From the NCBI RefSeq assembly GCF_028683135.1, contig NZ_JAJUBB010000001.1, positions 62,001 to 126,000 on the forward strand: 64,000 bases of DNA. Reading direction: 5' to 3'. Under the pieces are notes generated by a model. It saw only the letters and a list, made by a program, of their open reading frames with translations, did not search any database and was not told the origin of the DNA. The stretch comes from Enterovibrio qingdaonensis. GTDB lineage: Bacteria > Pseudomonadota > Gammaproteobacteria > Enterobacterales > Vibrionaceae. Shown here in pieces: positions 14,814 through 22,411 of this stretch (within the stretch, counting starts at the first letter, position 1; every line of letters begins with the position of its first letter). The translations under genes were made by a program, and so were the position numbers.

Positions 14814-16261
14814 AACTCATGTGGTTCAGGCGAGATCTTCGCGTCAAAGACAACCTTGCGTTAACGGAAGCTTGTAAAGATGGCGAACCTGTCATCGCAG
14901 TGTATTTTGAAACCCATGTGCAGTGGAAACAGCACCATATGGCACCAATTCAGGCGGATTTGATCAGTCGACGATTACAGGGGCTAAGGCAAGATCTAGA
15001 GGCGTTAAACATTCCACTGATATTTAAGAGTGTCGCTGGTTATAGCGATATAAACCCAGTGATTGCCCAGCTGTGTCAAGAATACCAAATCGCTGATATT
15101 TACTGCACACGTGATTACGAGTTTGACGAAGTGAATCGGGACAATGGCATTTCGGGGCTATTGAGCTTAACTAGCACAACGTTAAATTCCGTTGATGATA
15201 AATGTATCTTCGCACCGGGTTCGATTTTGACCGGTGAGGGAAATACCTATCGTGTGTTTACGCCATTTAAGAAAGCTTGGATAAAGAAGTTTATGCAATG
15301 TTTGCCTCAGCCTCTGGCTACGCCGGAACCTGTAGAAACGAATGCATTGACGCAAGGCCTGCTAAAACAACAAAACGCCATCGAATTTCATTATCCACAA
15401 ATCGATTCTGTTAGTTGGCCTATTGACGACAGCACCATTATTCAACGTCTTCGTGATTACTGCCGTTACCGCGTAACGCAATATGACGAAGCCAGAGATT
15501 TTCCTGCTATTCCCGCCACCAGCCAGTTATCACCGTACTTAGCAATCGGCGCGATTTCCCCGAGACAATGTGTCGCCAGACTTCTTGTTGAACAAACGGA
15601 TTGTTTAGAGAAAGGGTCAGGAGGTGCGTTTGTTTGGTTGTCAGAAATCATTTGGCGAGAGTTCTATCAGCACATCGTGGCGCGCTATCCAAACATAAGC
15701 AAAGGGAAAGCGTTTCAAGGCTGGACGGACAATATTGAATGGCAGGGCGACGAACTCAAATTTGAGCGCTGGAAGCAAGGGAAAACTGGCTTCCCTATCG
15801 TGGATGCGGCCATGCGACAACTTAATGAAACAGGGTGGATGCATAACCGGCTTCGAATGGTTGTTGCCAGCTTTCTCGTAAAGGATCTGCATTTGGATTG
15901 GCGTTGGGGGGAACGTTATTTCATGTCCCGTCTTGTGGATGGTGATTTTGCTGCGAACAACGGCGGGTGGCAGTGGTGTGCATCGGTTGGGACAGACGCT
16001 CAGCCATACTTTCGTATCTTTAATCCTGACTCGCAAAGTAAGCGATTTGATCCGAATGCCCGATTTATCCGTAGATGGTTGAAAGAATTAGAAACTGTCC
16101 CAGACAAGGCTCTCCACGATCCTCACTCTTGGGCGGAAAAACAAGGGCAGGAACTTGCGTATCCCAGCCCCATCGTCAACCACAAAATTGCGCGTGAGAA
16201 AACGATTACCATGTTTGAAATAGCGAAAGTTTCTCAAAGCACGCACAGGGCGGAATCATGA
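14810..16261 (+). CDS. phrB: Deoxyribodipyrimidine photolyase
   Basis: Flavoprotein that uses blue/near-UV light to reverse cyclobutane pyrimidine dimers in DNA. The 483 residues show the N-terminal antenna-binding alpha/beta domain (MWFRRDLRVKDNLAL) and the C-terminal helical FAD domain with WLSEIIWREFYQHI, FPIVDAAMRQLNETGWMHNR, LRMVVASFLVKDL and GDFAANNGGWQWCASVGTDA, all typical of class I CPD photolyases, including the tryptophans used for electron transfer. Length fits E. coli PhrB (472). It is coupled to the genes on both sides by 4-base overlaps. A cryptochrome-like member cannot be excluded, but the active-site motif WMHNRLRM favours repair. Confidence 0.93.
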   Translation: MKLMWFRRDLRVKDNLALTEACKDGEPVIAVYFETHVQWKQHHMAPIQADLISRRLQGLRQDLEALNIPLIFKSVAGYSDINPVIAQLCQEYQIADIYCTRDYEFDEVNRDNGISGLLSLTSTTLNSVDDKCIFAPGSILTGEGNTYRVFTPFKKAWIKKFMQCLPQPLATPEPVETNALTQGLLKQQNAIEFHYPQIDSVSWPIDDSTIIQRLRDYCRYRVTQYDEARDFPAIPATSQLSPYLAIGAISPRQCVARLLVEQTDCLEKGSGGAFVWLSEIIWREFYQHIVARYPNISKGKAFQGWTDNIEWQGDELKFERWKQGKTGFPIVDAAMRQLNETGWMHNRLRMVVASFLVKDLHLDWRWGERYFMSRLVDGDFAANNGGWQWCASVGTDAQPYFRIFNPDSQSKRFDPNARFIRRWLKELETVPDKALHDPHSWAEKQGQELAYPSPIVNHKIAREKTITMFEIAKVSQSTHRAES

Positions 16262-16707
16262 TGCACTCAACCATCCATTCAGACAGAGACACGCTTGATA
16301 AGTTTATCTCTATCTACTCATCGTTGAGGAAAGATAATCTCAATTCTCTTGATGAGATTTACAGTGAAGATGTGGTGTTTGAAGACCCCGCTCATCGCAT
16401 TGAAGGGTATGAAAACCTCGCGAGTTACTTTGAATCGCTTTACATGAACGTGACCGACTGTCGTTTTGAAATTCACGACTATGCAGTCAACGAAAGCGTG
16501 GCGTTTTTAAGTTGGACCATGACATTGTCACACCCTAAGTTGCAAGGCGGAGAAGCCAGATCAGTAAACGGGTGCACAAAGCTGACGCTCAAAGACGGTC
16601 GGGTTGTTAGACACAGAGACTATTTTGATTTAGGTGAAATGCTTTATGAGGCACTCCCTTTTCTCGGATCGGCGGTAAAACTTATCAAGAAAAGGTTGGG
16701 CCAATGA
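16258..16707 (+). CDS. NTF2/SnoaL-like fold protein
   Basis: Small cytoplasmic protein of 149 residues with the NTF2-like/SnoaL pattern: an N-terminal helix (TLDKFISIYSSLRKDNLNSLDEIYSEDVVFEDPAHRIEG, in pieces) followed by curved strands, and HRDYFDLGEMLYEALPFLG near the end. Such folds bind small hydrophobic molecules or act as isomerases or cyclases, but no catalytic dyad can be named here. It starts at ATG 16258, overlapping the photolyase stop by four bases, and overlaps the next gene by four. A homologue is regularly present in this type of operon. Confidence 0.8.
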   Translation: MMHSTIHSDRDTLDKFISIYSSLRKDNLNSLDEIYSEDVVFEDPAHRIEGYENLASYFESLYMNVTDCRFEIHDYAVNESVAFLSWTMTLSHPKLQGGEARSVNGCTKLTLKDGRVVRHRDYFDLGEMLYEALPFLGSAVKLIKKRLGQ

Positions 16708-17432
16708 AGACGGTTTTGATTACAGGCGCGTCTTCTGGCATTGGCTATCAGTTGGCCAAGGACTATGCCCAAGATGGGTGGAACGTAATTGCCTGTGGAC
16801 GCAATTCGGCCAAGTTAGAAAGTTTATCTGGTGTGCACGGCAATATCTGTGTGCTGATGTTTGACGCGACCGATAAGGCACAAACCCTAGAGGCATTGAG
16901 TTGCCTCGCTGACATTGATCTCATCATTCTTAATGCTGGCACGTGTGAATATATCGATAAAGGGCGTATCGATGTTGATTTGTTCAAGCGTGTTTTTGAT
17001 ATCAACCTGTTCGGCTTACTTAATTGTATCGAAGCCCTTCAAGACAGTTTTACTCATAAAACGCATCTCGCACTAATGGGGTCGACCGCAGCATATCTTG
17101 GATTACCACGAGCAGAAGCTTACGGCGCATCTAAAGCGGCAGTGGCGTATCTTGCGAAATCTCTCGCCGTTGATTTGGAAAGAAAGGGTGTATTTGTCTC
17201 TTTGATATCGCCAGGGTTTGTGAAAACGCCACTCACTGACAAAAACGACTTTGCAATGCCAATGCTCATCTCGCCGGAACAAGCATCTTTGGAAATCAGG
17301 CAGGGATTAGCCAAACGGAAAAGTGAGGTCCATTTCCCACGTAAATTCAGTTACTTCCTCAAAATGCTGTCAACACTACCTAGCTCAATGCAGATTGCGC
17401 TCGTAAAGAAAATGACAAGGAAAACACAATGA
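16704..17432 (+). CDS. Short-chain dehydrogenase/reductase
   Basis: Classical SDR of 242 residues. Visible elements are the NAD(P)-binding TGASSGIG at residues 7-14, NAG at 77-79, catalytic S127 and Y140-x-x-x-K144. The C-terminal part (FPRKFSYFLKMLSTLPSSMQIALVKKM) is amphipathic and could touch the membrane, which would suit a lipid-linked substrate. The substrate is not known. The gene overlaps both neighbours by four bases and is embedded between the NTF2-like and FAD-oxidase genes. Confidence 0.9.
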   Translation: MKTVLITGASSGIGYQLAKDYAQDGWNVIACGRNSAKLESLSGVHGNICVLMFDATDKAQTLEALSCLADIDLIILNAGTCEYIDKGRIDVDLFKRVFDINLFGLLNCIEALQDSFTHKTHLALMGSTAAYLGLPRAEAYGASKAAVAYLAKSLAVDLERKGVFVSLISPGFVKTPLTDKNDFAMPMLISPEQASLEIRQGLAKRKSEVHFPRKFSYFLKMLSTLPSSMQIALVKKMTRKTQ

Positions 17433-18730
17433 GAATTGCAATTATTGGTTCCGGGATCTCGGGTTTGACGTGTGCTCATTATCTGCATCGTGAGCATGAC
17501 ATCACTGTTTACGAAGCCAACGATTACGTTGGAGGTCATACCGCAACCATTGATGTTGAAGTAGCGAGTGGAAAGTACGCGATAGACACGGGTTTTATTG
17601 TGTTTAACGACAGAACATACCCAAATTTTCAAACCTTGTTGTCAGAAATAGGCGTGAGTGCGCAAGAAACTGAAATGAGTTTTAGCGTACGCAATGAAGA
17701 CAATGGGCTCGAATATAACGGACACAGTGTTTCTTCGTTGTTCGCTCAAAAACGTAATTTGTTTAATCCACGTTTTTATGGGTTTATCGCGGAGATTTTA
17801 CGCTTTAACAAAGAGGCCAGAGCGTCATATTCTCAGGCTGCCCACGGCAATGGGCTGACTGAGCAGACGCTAGGGGAATTTCTCTCTCAGCGTGGATATA
17901 GCGAGTATTTCTGTCAGAACTACATCCTTCCCATGGGTGCGGCGATTTGGTCATCAACACTGTCTGATATGAGAGCCTTTCCGCTCAAGTTTTTCCTGCG
18001 ATTTTTTCAAAACCATGGCTTGTTAGATGTCACTAATCGCCCTCAATGGTATGTCATTCCAGGGGGATCGCGTGAATACGTCAGAAAGCTAATACCGCCA
18101 TTTGAAGATCGTATCCGGCTAGGTGCGGACATTCGCTCAGTAGTGCGCAGCGAGAATGAAGTGACCATCAATACCGCTGAAAATGCTGAGAAATTCGATC
18201 AGGTAATTTTTGCCTGTCACAGCGACCAAGCTTTAGCTCTGCTCGATGGTGCCACGTTCGACGAAACGAATTTGCTCTCTTCAATCGAATATCAGAACAA
18301 TGAGGTTGTTCTGCACACGGACGAAGCGATGCTGCCCACCAGAAAAGCAGCGTGGGCAAGTTGGAATTATCACCTTGGTATTCAAGATAACCGAGAAACT
18401 CGACCAGCAGCACTGACGTACAACATGAACATTCTTCAGGGCATCAAATCACCAGAAACGTTTTGTGTCACCTTGAACCAAACGGACAGCATCGATCCGA
18501 GCAAGATCCTCCGTAAGTTTGTCTATGCCCATCCGGTATTTGACCAAAAATGCATTGACGCGCAAGGGAAGCGTCATGTGATCAACGGTCACAACAACAC
18601 CTGGTTCTGCGGCGCGTATTGGTATAACGGATTTCATGAAGACGGTGTTCGTAGTGCGCTAGATGTGATCAACGGTATTTCACTGTCGCACGGTTCATTA
18701 GGTGGAGCTGCATTAAGGAAAGCCTCATGA
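17429..18730 (+). CDS. FAD-dependent amine-oxidase-like protein (UfaD-like candidate)
   Basis: Flavoprotein of 433 residues with an N-terminal dinucleotide-binding motif (IIGSGISGLTCAHYL, residues 5-19), acidic ribose contact E29 and GGHT at 35-38. It belongs to the NAD(P)-binding Rossmann/amine oxidase group that includes the RSP_1091-type proteins of Rhodobacter. In that organism a singlet-oxygen-induced set including an oxidase of this type and a CFA-like methylase makes methylated diene and furan fatty acids on phospholipids (UfaM/UfaD/UfaO pathway). The order here (FAD oxidase, DUF1365, CFA-like) matches. The precise reaction is inference. Overlaps of four bases with both neighbours. Confidence 0.82.
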   Translation: MRIAIIGSGISGLTCAHYLHREHDITVYEANDYVGGHTATIDVEVASGKYAIDTGFIVFNDRTYPNFQTLLSEIGVSAQETEMSFSVRNEDNGLEYNGHSVSSLFAQKRNLFNPRFYGFIAEILRFNKEARASYSQAAHGNGLTEQTLGEFLSQRGYSEYFCQNYILPMGAAIWSSTLSDMRAFPLKFFLRFFQNHGLLDVTNRPQWYVIPGGSREYVRKLIPPFEDRIRLGADIRSVVRSENEVTINTAENAEKFDQVIFACHSDQALALLDGATFDETNLLSSIEYQNNEVVLHTDEAMLPTRKAAWASWNYHLGIQDNRETRPAALTYNMNILQGIKSPETFCVTLNQTDSIDPSKILRKFVYAHPVFDQKCIDAQGKRHVINGHNNTWFCGAYWYNGFHEDGVRSALDVINGISLSHGSLGGAALRKAS

Positions 18731-19512
18731 CAAGTGAAGCCCCCGTTAATGCGCATGAAAAAAATGCGTGTCAAAAACAACAACAGCTTAACAGTGGTTT
18801 ATTTGTTGGAAGCGTTAGACATCGCCGTTTTTCCCCCGTTGAGCATACATTTACCTACCCCATGTTTATGGCACTGGTTGATTTGGACGAGATAGAGATT
18901 TTGTCTTCGTCAGTTCGAGGGTTTTCATCACGTAAATGGGCGATGGCGTCATTTTACCGACCTGATTACATGCAAGGGCGTGAAGATACGAAGCAAGCGG
19001 TGCAGGACAAGGTGTTTGCGCTAACCGGAAAAAAGTTTAGTGGGAAAGTGCTTGCGCTCTGTCATCTGCGTTACTTCGGCCTATATTTCAGTCCGGTTAA
19101 TTTTTATTACGTTTACGACGATCAAAATCGTTGGCAGTACGTATTGGCTGAAGTGAGTAACACCCCGTGGAATCAGCGTCACTACTACGCGGTTCCAGCA
19201 GGTAAGTATTGGGAAAATGACAAAGCATTCCACGTGTCACCGTTTAACCCGATTGACCAGAAGTACGTTTGGAAATTGAGGGCACTGGATAAAACCGCAT
19301 TTGTGCACTTAGAAACTCACAGAGAGAAGCGCGAGTTTGATGCAACGCTCGCGTTGAAAAGACAACCTTTTACGTCAATGGAACTCGCAAAGCTCATCGC
19401 GAAGACCCCAATAATGACGATCAAGGTTGTCGTGTCAATTTACTGGGAGGCTCTTAAGTTATGGATCAAGGGCGCGAAGTTCTATGGACACCCAGAACAG
19501 GTGAAGGAGTAA
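18727..19512 (+). CDS. DUF1365 family protein
   Basis: Protein of 261 residues in the DUF1365 family, always seen next to FAD-oxidase and CFA-like genes. Its biochemical role is unknown; participation in fatty acyl modification is inferred from context. Recognisable stretches are GSVRHRRFSPVEHTFTYPMF, CHLRYFGLYFSPVNFYYVYD, VSNTPWNQRHYYA and FHVSPFNPID. The C-terminal region (TIKVVVSIYWEALKLWIKGAKFYGHPEQ) includes a probable membrane-associating helix and is the usual DUF1365 end. It overlaps the oxidase by four bases and ends two bases before the methyltransferase start. Confidence 0.88.
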   Translation: MTSEAPVNAHEKNACQKQQQLNSGLFVGSVRHRRFSPVEHTFTYPMFMALVDLDEIEILSSSVRGFSSRKWAMASFYRPDYMQGREDTKQAVQDKVFALTGKKFSGKVLALCHLRYFGLYFSPVNFYYVYDDQNRWQYVLAEVSNTPWNQRHYYAVPAGKYWENDKAFHVSPFNPIDQKYVWKLRALDKTAFVHLETHREKREFDATLALKRQPFTSMELAKLIAKTPIMTIKVVVSIYWEALKLWIKGAKFYGHPEQVKE

Positions 19513-19514
19513 CC

Positions 19515-20753
19515 ATGTATACGAGTCAAATCGAAACAGCAGGACTGCCAGTCACAAAGAAAGACACGTTTGCCAGAAGCCTGCTGATCAGTACATTGGG
19601 GCATTTAAAAAATGCATCGCTAACACTGGTTGACTGTGATGGTCAAACGCACCAATTGGGTGAACACGGTGCCGATCTTCACGCAGAGATCATTGTCCGA
19701 CACCCAGGGCTGTATCAGAGAATACTTTCTGGCGGAAGCATAGCTGCATCTGAAGCCTATGTAGACGGCTGGTGGGATTCTCCTGACTTAACTCGCGTTA
19801 TACAGGTCATTTGTCGAAATCTCGATTCGCTAGATAGGTTAGAGAGCAAAGTGGGCTGGATGGGCGTACTTGCGCGTAAGGTGTCGCATTGGCAAAACCG
19901 CAACACAAAAGACAATGCTCGGTCGAACATATCCGCCCACTATGATTTGGGTAACAATTTGTATGCAAGCTTTCTCGACGAAGAAATGCTGTATTCCAGC
20001 GGCATTTATGAAAACGATTCTGACTCTTTAGAAGAGGCGCAGTTTAAAAAAATGGATCGGCTATGCCAGCAGTTGAATCTTCAACCAAGTGACCATCTTA
20101 TTGAGATTGGAACAGGCTGGGGGGCAATGGCGATTCATGCAGCTAAACATTACGGTTGTCATGTCACCACGACCACGATATCTGAAGAGCAATACCAATG
20201 GGCACAAAGCCGCATTGTCGATGAAGGTTTAACGCATAAAATAACCTTGCTGAAAAAGGATTATCGCGACCTTGATGGTCAATATGACAAATTAGTTTCC
20301 ATTGAAATGATTGAAGCCGTTGGTAAGCAATTTTTGCCAACCTACATTCAAACGTGTCAGTCCTTACTCAAACCAGATGGTTTGATGGCGATTCAAGCCA
20401 TTACTATCGCTGATCAACGCTACGACTCTTACAGCAAGAACGTCGATTTTATTCAAAAGCACATTTTCCCCGGAGGCTTCCTGCCGTCCGTCAATGTGCT
20501 GCTCGAGCAATTTACCCGTCAGTCTGATTTTGTCGTTCGCGATATGAAAGACATTGGGATGGATTACGCCAAAACATTGCAAGATTGGCACGTGCGCTTC
20601 GCCGAGAAGCAGGACGAATTAGAAGATATCGGATATGACGAGCGATTCTCACGACTTTGGCGTTACTACTTCTGCTATTGCGAAGGCGGCTTTTTAGAAC
20701 GCACCATCAGTACCGTACAACTGGTACTGAGTCGTTCGGGGTGGAGAGGATAA
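19515..20753 (+). CDS. CFA-synthase-family fatty acyl methyltransferase (UfaM-like candidate)
   Basis: SAM-dependent methyltransferase of the cyclopropane-fatty-acyl-phospholipid synthase family, 412 residues, acting on unsaturated acyl chains in membrane lipids. Motifs: SAHYDLGNNLYASFLDEEMLYSSGIY (in two parts), SAM-binding LIEIGTGWGAMAIHAA, IEMIEAVGKQF, and FIQKHIFPGGFLPS. In this operon type the enzyme may methylate the double bond (UfaM-like) rather than close a cyclopropane ring. The frame is open from 19461, but ATG 19515 follows AAGGAG and starts just past the DUF1365 stop. Confidence 0.88.
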   Translation: MYTSQIETAGLPVTKKDTFARSLLISTLGHLKNASLTLVDCDGQTHQLGEHGADLHAEIIVRHPGLYQRILSGGSIAASEAYVDGWWDSPDLTRVIQVICRNLDSLDRLESKVGWMGVLARKVSHWQNRNTKDNARSNISAHYDLGNNLYASFLDEEMLYSSGIYENDSDSLEEAQFKKMDRLCQQLNLQPSDHLIEIGTGWGAMAIHAAKHYGCHVTTTTISEEQYQWAQSRIVDEGLTHKITLLKKDYRDLDGQYDKLVSIEMIEAVGKQFLPTYIQTCQSLLKPDGLMAIQAITIADQRYDSYSKNVDFIQKHIFPGGFLPSVNVLLEQFTRQSDFVVRDMKDIGMDYAKTLQDWHVRFAEKQDELEDIGYDERFSRLWRYYFCYCEGGFLERTISTVQLVLSRSGWRG

Positions 20754-20804
20754 CGACCACGTCGGTATTGATGCAATTGAATATCGGTTTCAGGGGAGGA
20801 AAGC

Positions 20805-21311
20805 ATGCGATTTATTGTTATTTCGGTGTGGTTCAATATGTACTGGTTTGCGGCGGTCGTTGGCCAACATACAGCACTTCCTTTCCTAATTCTTGCCCTG
20901 ATAGGTGCGTTACTCGTTGACCGAACTGTGTTGTTTGCCATTCTTCTGTTTGGATTGATAGGTATAACCGGCGACTACGTCCTTAGGCACTTTGACGTAC
21001 TTAGGTTCGACACACCGTTTCTTCCAATATGGCTGTGCTTGTTGTGGGCAGGATTCGCCGTTTATATCTGGCTAATGCGCGAATGGTTACTGGCGAAGCC
21101 CACATGGATGTTAGTGTTGGCGGGCTCCGTAGGAGGAGGTGTGAGTTATCTGGCAGGTGAACGCCTTGGAGCCGTTTCATTTAGCTTCGGTGTAGTGAGT
21201 AGCTTTATCATACTTGCTGTTGTTTGGCTTGGTTACACTGTCACCTTTATTTCGCTGCTACGTTGGGCAGCCAACAAGGAGGACAAATGCATAACATCAA
21301 AAGGCACATAA
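20805..21311 (+). CDS. DUF2878 membrane protein
   Basis: Integral inner-membrane protein of 168 residues with five or six helices and the DUF2878 features (start FNMYWFAAVVGQ, middle DYVLRHFDVLRF, PIWLCLLWAGFA). The function is not known. It is a constant member of photolyase/CFA-like operons in Vibrio and Pseudomonas relatives. The gap of 51 bases from the methyltransferase is the largest in the operon. Its end overlaps the next gene by 25 bases. Confidence 0.85.
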   Translation: MRFIVISVWFNMYWFAAVVGQHTALPFLILALIGALLVDRTVLFAILLFGLIGITGDYVLRHFDVLRFDTPFLPIWLCLLWAGFAVYIWLMREWLLAKPTWMLVLAGSVGGGVSYLAGERLGAVSFSFGVVSSFIILAVVWLGYTVTFISLLRWAANKEDKCITSKGT

Positions 21312-21886
21312 ACGCTTTACACGTTGGGGCGAGTGTAGTGTTAGCGTGTTTGTTCGGTTTATTGCCTAGCGCAGCAGCCTTAGCAAATAATCCTTCTTCA
21401 ATGCCAATGACTCAAGCACAACAAAGCGACAACTGGGAGTGGTGGCCATCTGTGGGTAGCGCGTCTCTGACTTGGGGCTTTTGGAAGATTTACGACAGCG
21501 AACTGCGCACGCCTTCTGGGGAATATCATTCGGAAAAACAGCCCATCGCTTTGGTGATAACGTACAGCAGAGATATTGACGGTGATGATCTGCTCGAAGC
21601 TACTGTCGAGCAATGGGAACACTTAGGGATAACGAAGCAGGAAATCGTTAATTGGTTGCCTGAAATGAAAGGTAAATGGCCGAATGTGCGAGAAGGTGAT
21701 CGGCTAATTTATGTTCTCAACAATAACGCTGGCACGTTTTACTATCAACCTTTCAAGGGAGCCGTCACCTTATCAGGTCAGTTGGACAATGCTGACTTGG
21801 CCAACGCATTTTCTGATATATGGTTGTCGCCTGGCACCTCATACCCATCCATCCGCTTAGCACTGATCGGGAGCAAGCCGCAGTGA
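21287..21886 (+). CDS. Exported chalcone-isomerase-like protein
   Basis: Secreted or periplasmic protein of 199 residues with a signal peptide (LACLFGLLPSAAALA, cleavage near residue 33). The mature part matches the bacterial chalcone isomerase-like pattern (GSASLTWGFWKIYDSELRTPSG, ITYSRDIDGDDLLEATVEQW, LSGQLDNADLANAFSDIWLS). Such proteins have the CHI fold but usually lack the plant catalytic set, and may bind fatty acids. The start ATG 21287 has a near-perfect AAGGAGGAC; an upstream in-frame start at 21224 is inside DUF2878 and has none. The stop overlaps the next GTG start. Confidence 0.82.
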   Translation: MHNIKRHINALHVGASVVLACLFGLLPSAAALANNPSSMPMTQAQQSDNWEWWPSVGSASLTWGFWKIYDSELRTPSGEYHSEKQPIALVITYSRDIDGDDLLEATVEQWEHLGITKQEIVNWLPEMKGKWPNVREGDRLIYVLNNNAGTFYYQPFKGAVTLSGQLDNADLANAFSDIWLSPGTSYPSIRLALIGSKPQ

Positions 21887-22404
21887 AGAAATTTGCCGTC
21901 ATATTTGCCTTTCTTTGGACTGCTGTGGGGTGCTCTAGTTCTATATCAGACTATAAGCACGCCACCCCTACATTTGATCTTTTCCAATATTTCGAAGGTC
22001 GGGTTTTAGCTTGGGGAATGGTTCAAGATTTTACCGGAATACAAACGCGACGTTTCTCTGTCGAACTCACGGGGACACGAGAAGGAAACACGCTGACCTT
22101 AAACGAAGATTTCCTGTTTGACGACGGTGAAACGCAAAATCGAATTTGGGTTATCGACAAGCAGAGGGACGGGTCATATCAAGGACGTGCGGACGATGTT
22201 GTTGGCATTGCTTTAGGTGCGGAGCAAGGCAACGCTCTGCATTGGGTTTACGAACTGGCGGTTGATGTTGATGGTAGCACCTACGTGTTAACGTTAGACG
22301 ACTGGATGTTTCGTCAGGACGATAAGCGCGTCTTTAACCTCACCTCTATGAAGAAGTTTGGCGTTGAAGTAGGGCGCGTCACGCTATTTTTTGAGAAGCA
22401 GTAA
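21883..22404 (+). CDS. DUF3833 lipoprotein
   Basis: Lipoprotein of 173 residues. The N-terminal segment KKFAVIFAFLWTAVGC ends in a lipobox-like AVGC. The mature protein carries the DUF3833 core (FDLFQYFEGRVLAWGMVQDFTG, TLNEDFLFDDGE, RIWVIDKQRDGSYQGRADDVVG, LDDWMFRQDDKRVFN) and is probably a beta-rich, lipocalin-like envelope protein. Start GTG 21883 overlaps the previous stop (GTGA). This is the last gene of the operon; the convergent ybjD ends seven bases later with no hairpin between them. Confidence 0.85.
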   Translation: MKKFAVIFAFLWTAVGCSSSISDYKHATPTFDLFQYFEGRVLAWGMVQDFTGIQTRRFSVELTGTREGNTLTLNEDFLFDDGETQNRIWVIDKQRDGSYQGRADDVVGIALGAEQGNALHWVYELAVDVDGSTYVLTLDDWMFRQDDKRVFNLTSMKKFGVEVGRVTLFFEKQ

Positions 22405-22411
22405 CGCTTTG

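Noticed and set aside
19515-20753. CFA-like gene considered as the housekeeping cyclopropane synthase
   Set aside because: Its place among DUF1365, FAD-oxidase and photolyase genes fits the stress-linked methylase type better; the housekeeping role is not excluded but not supported.
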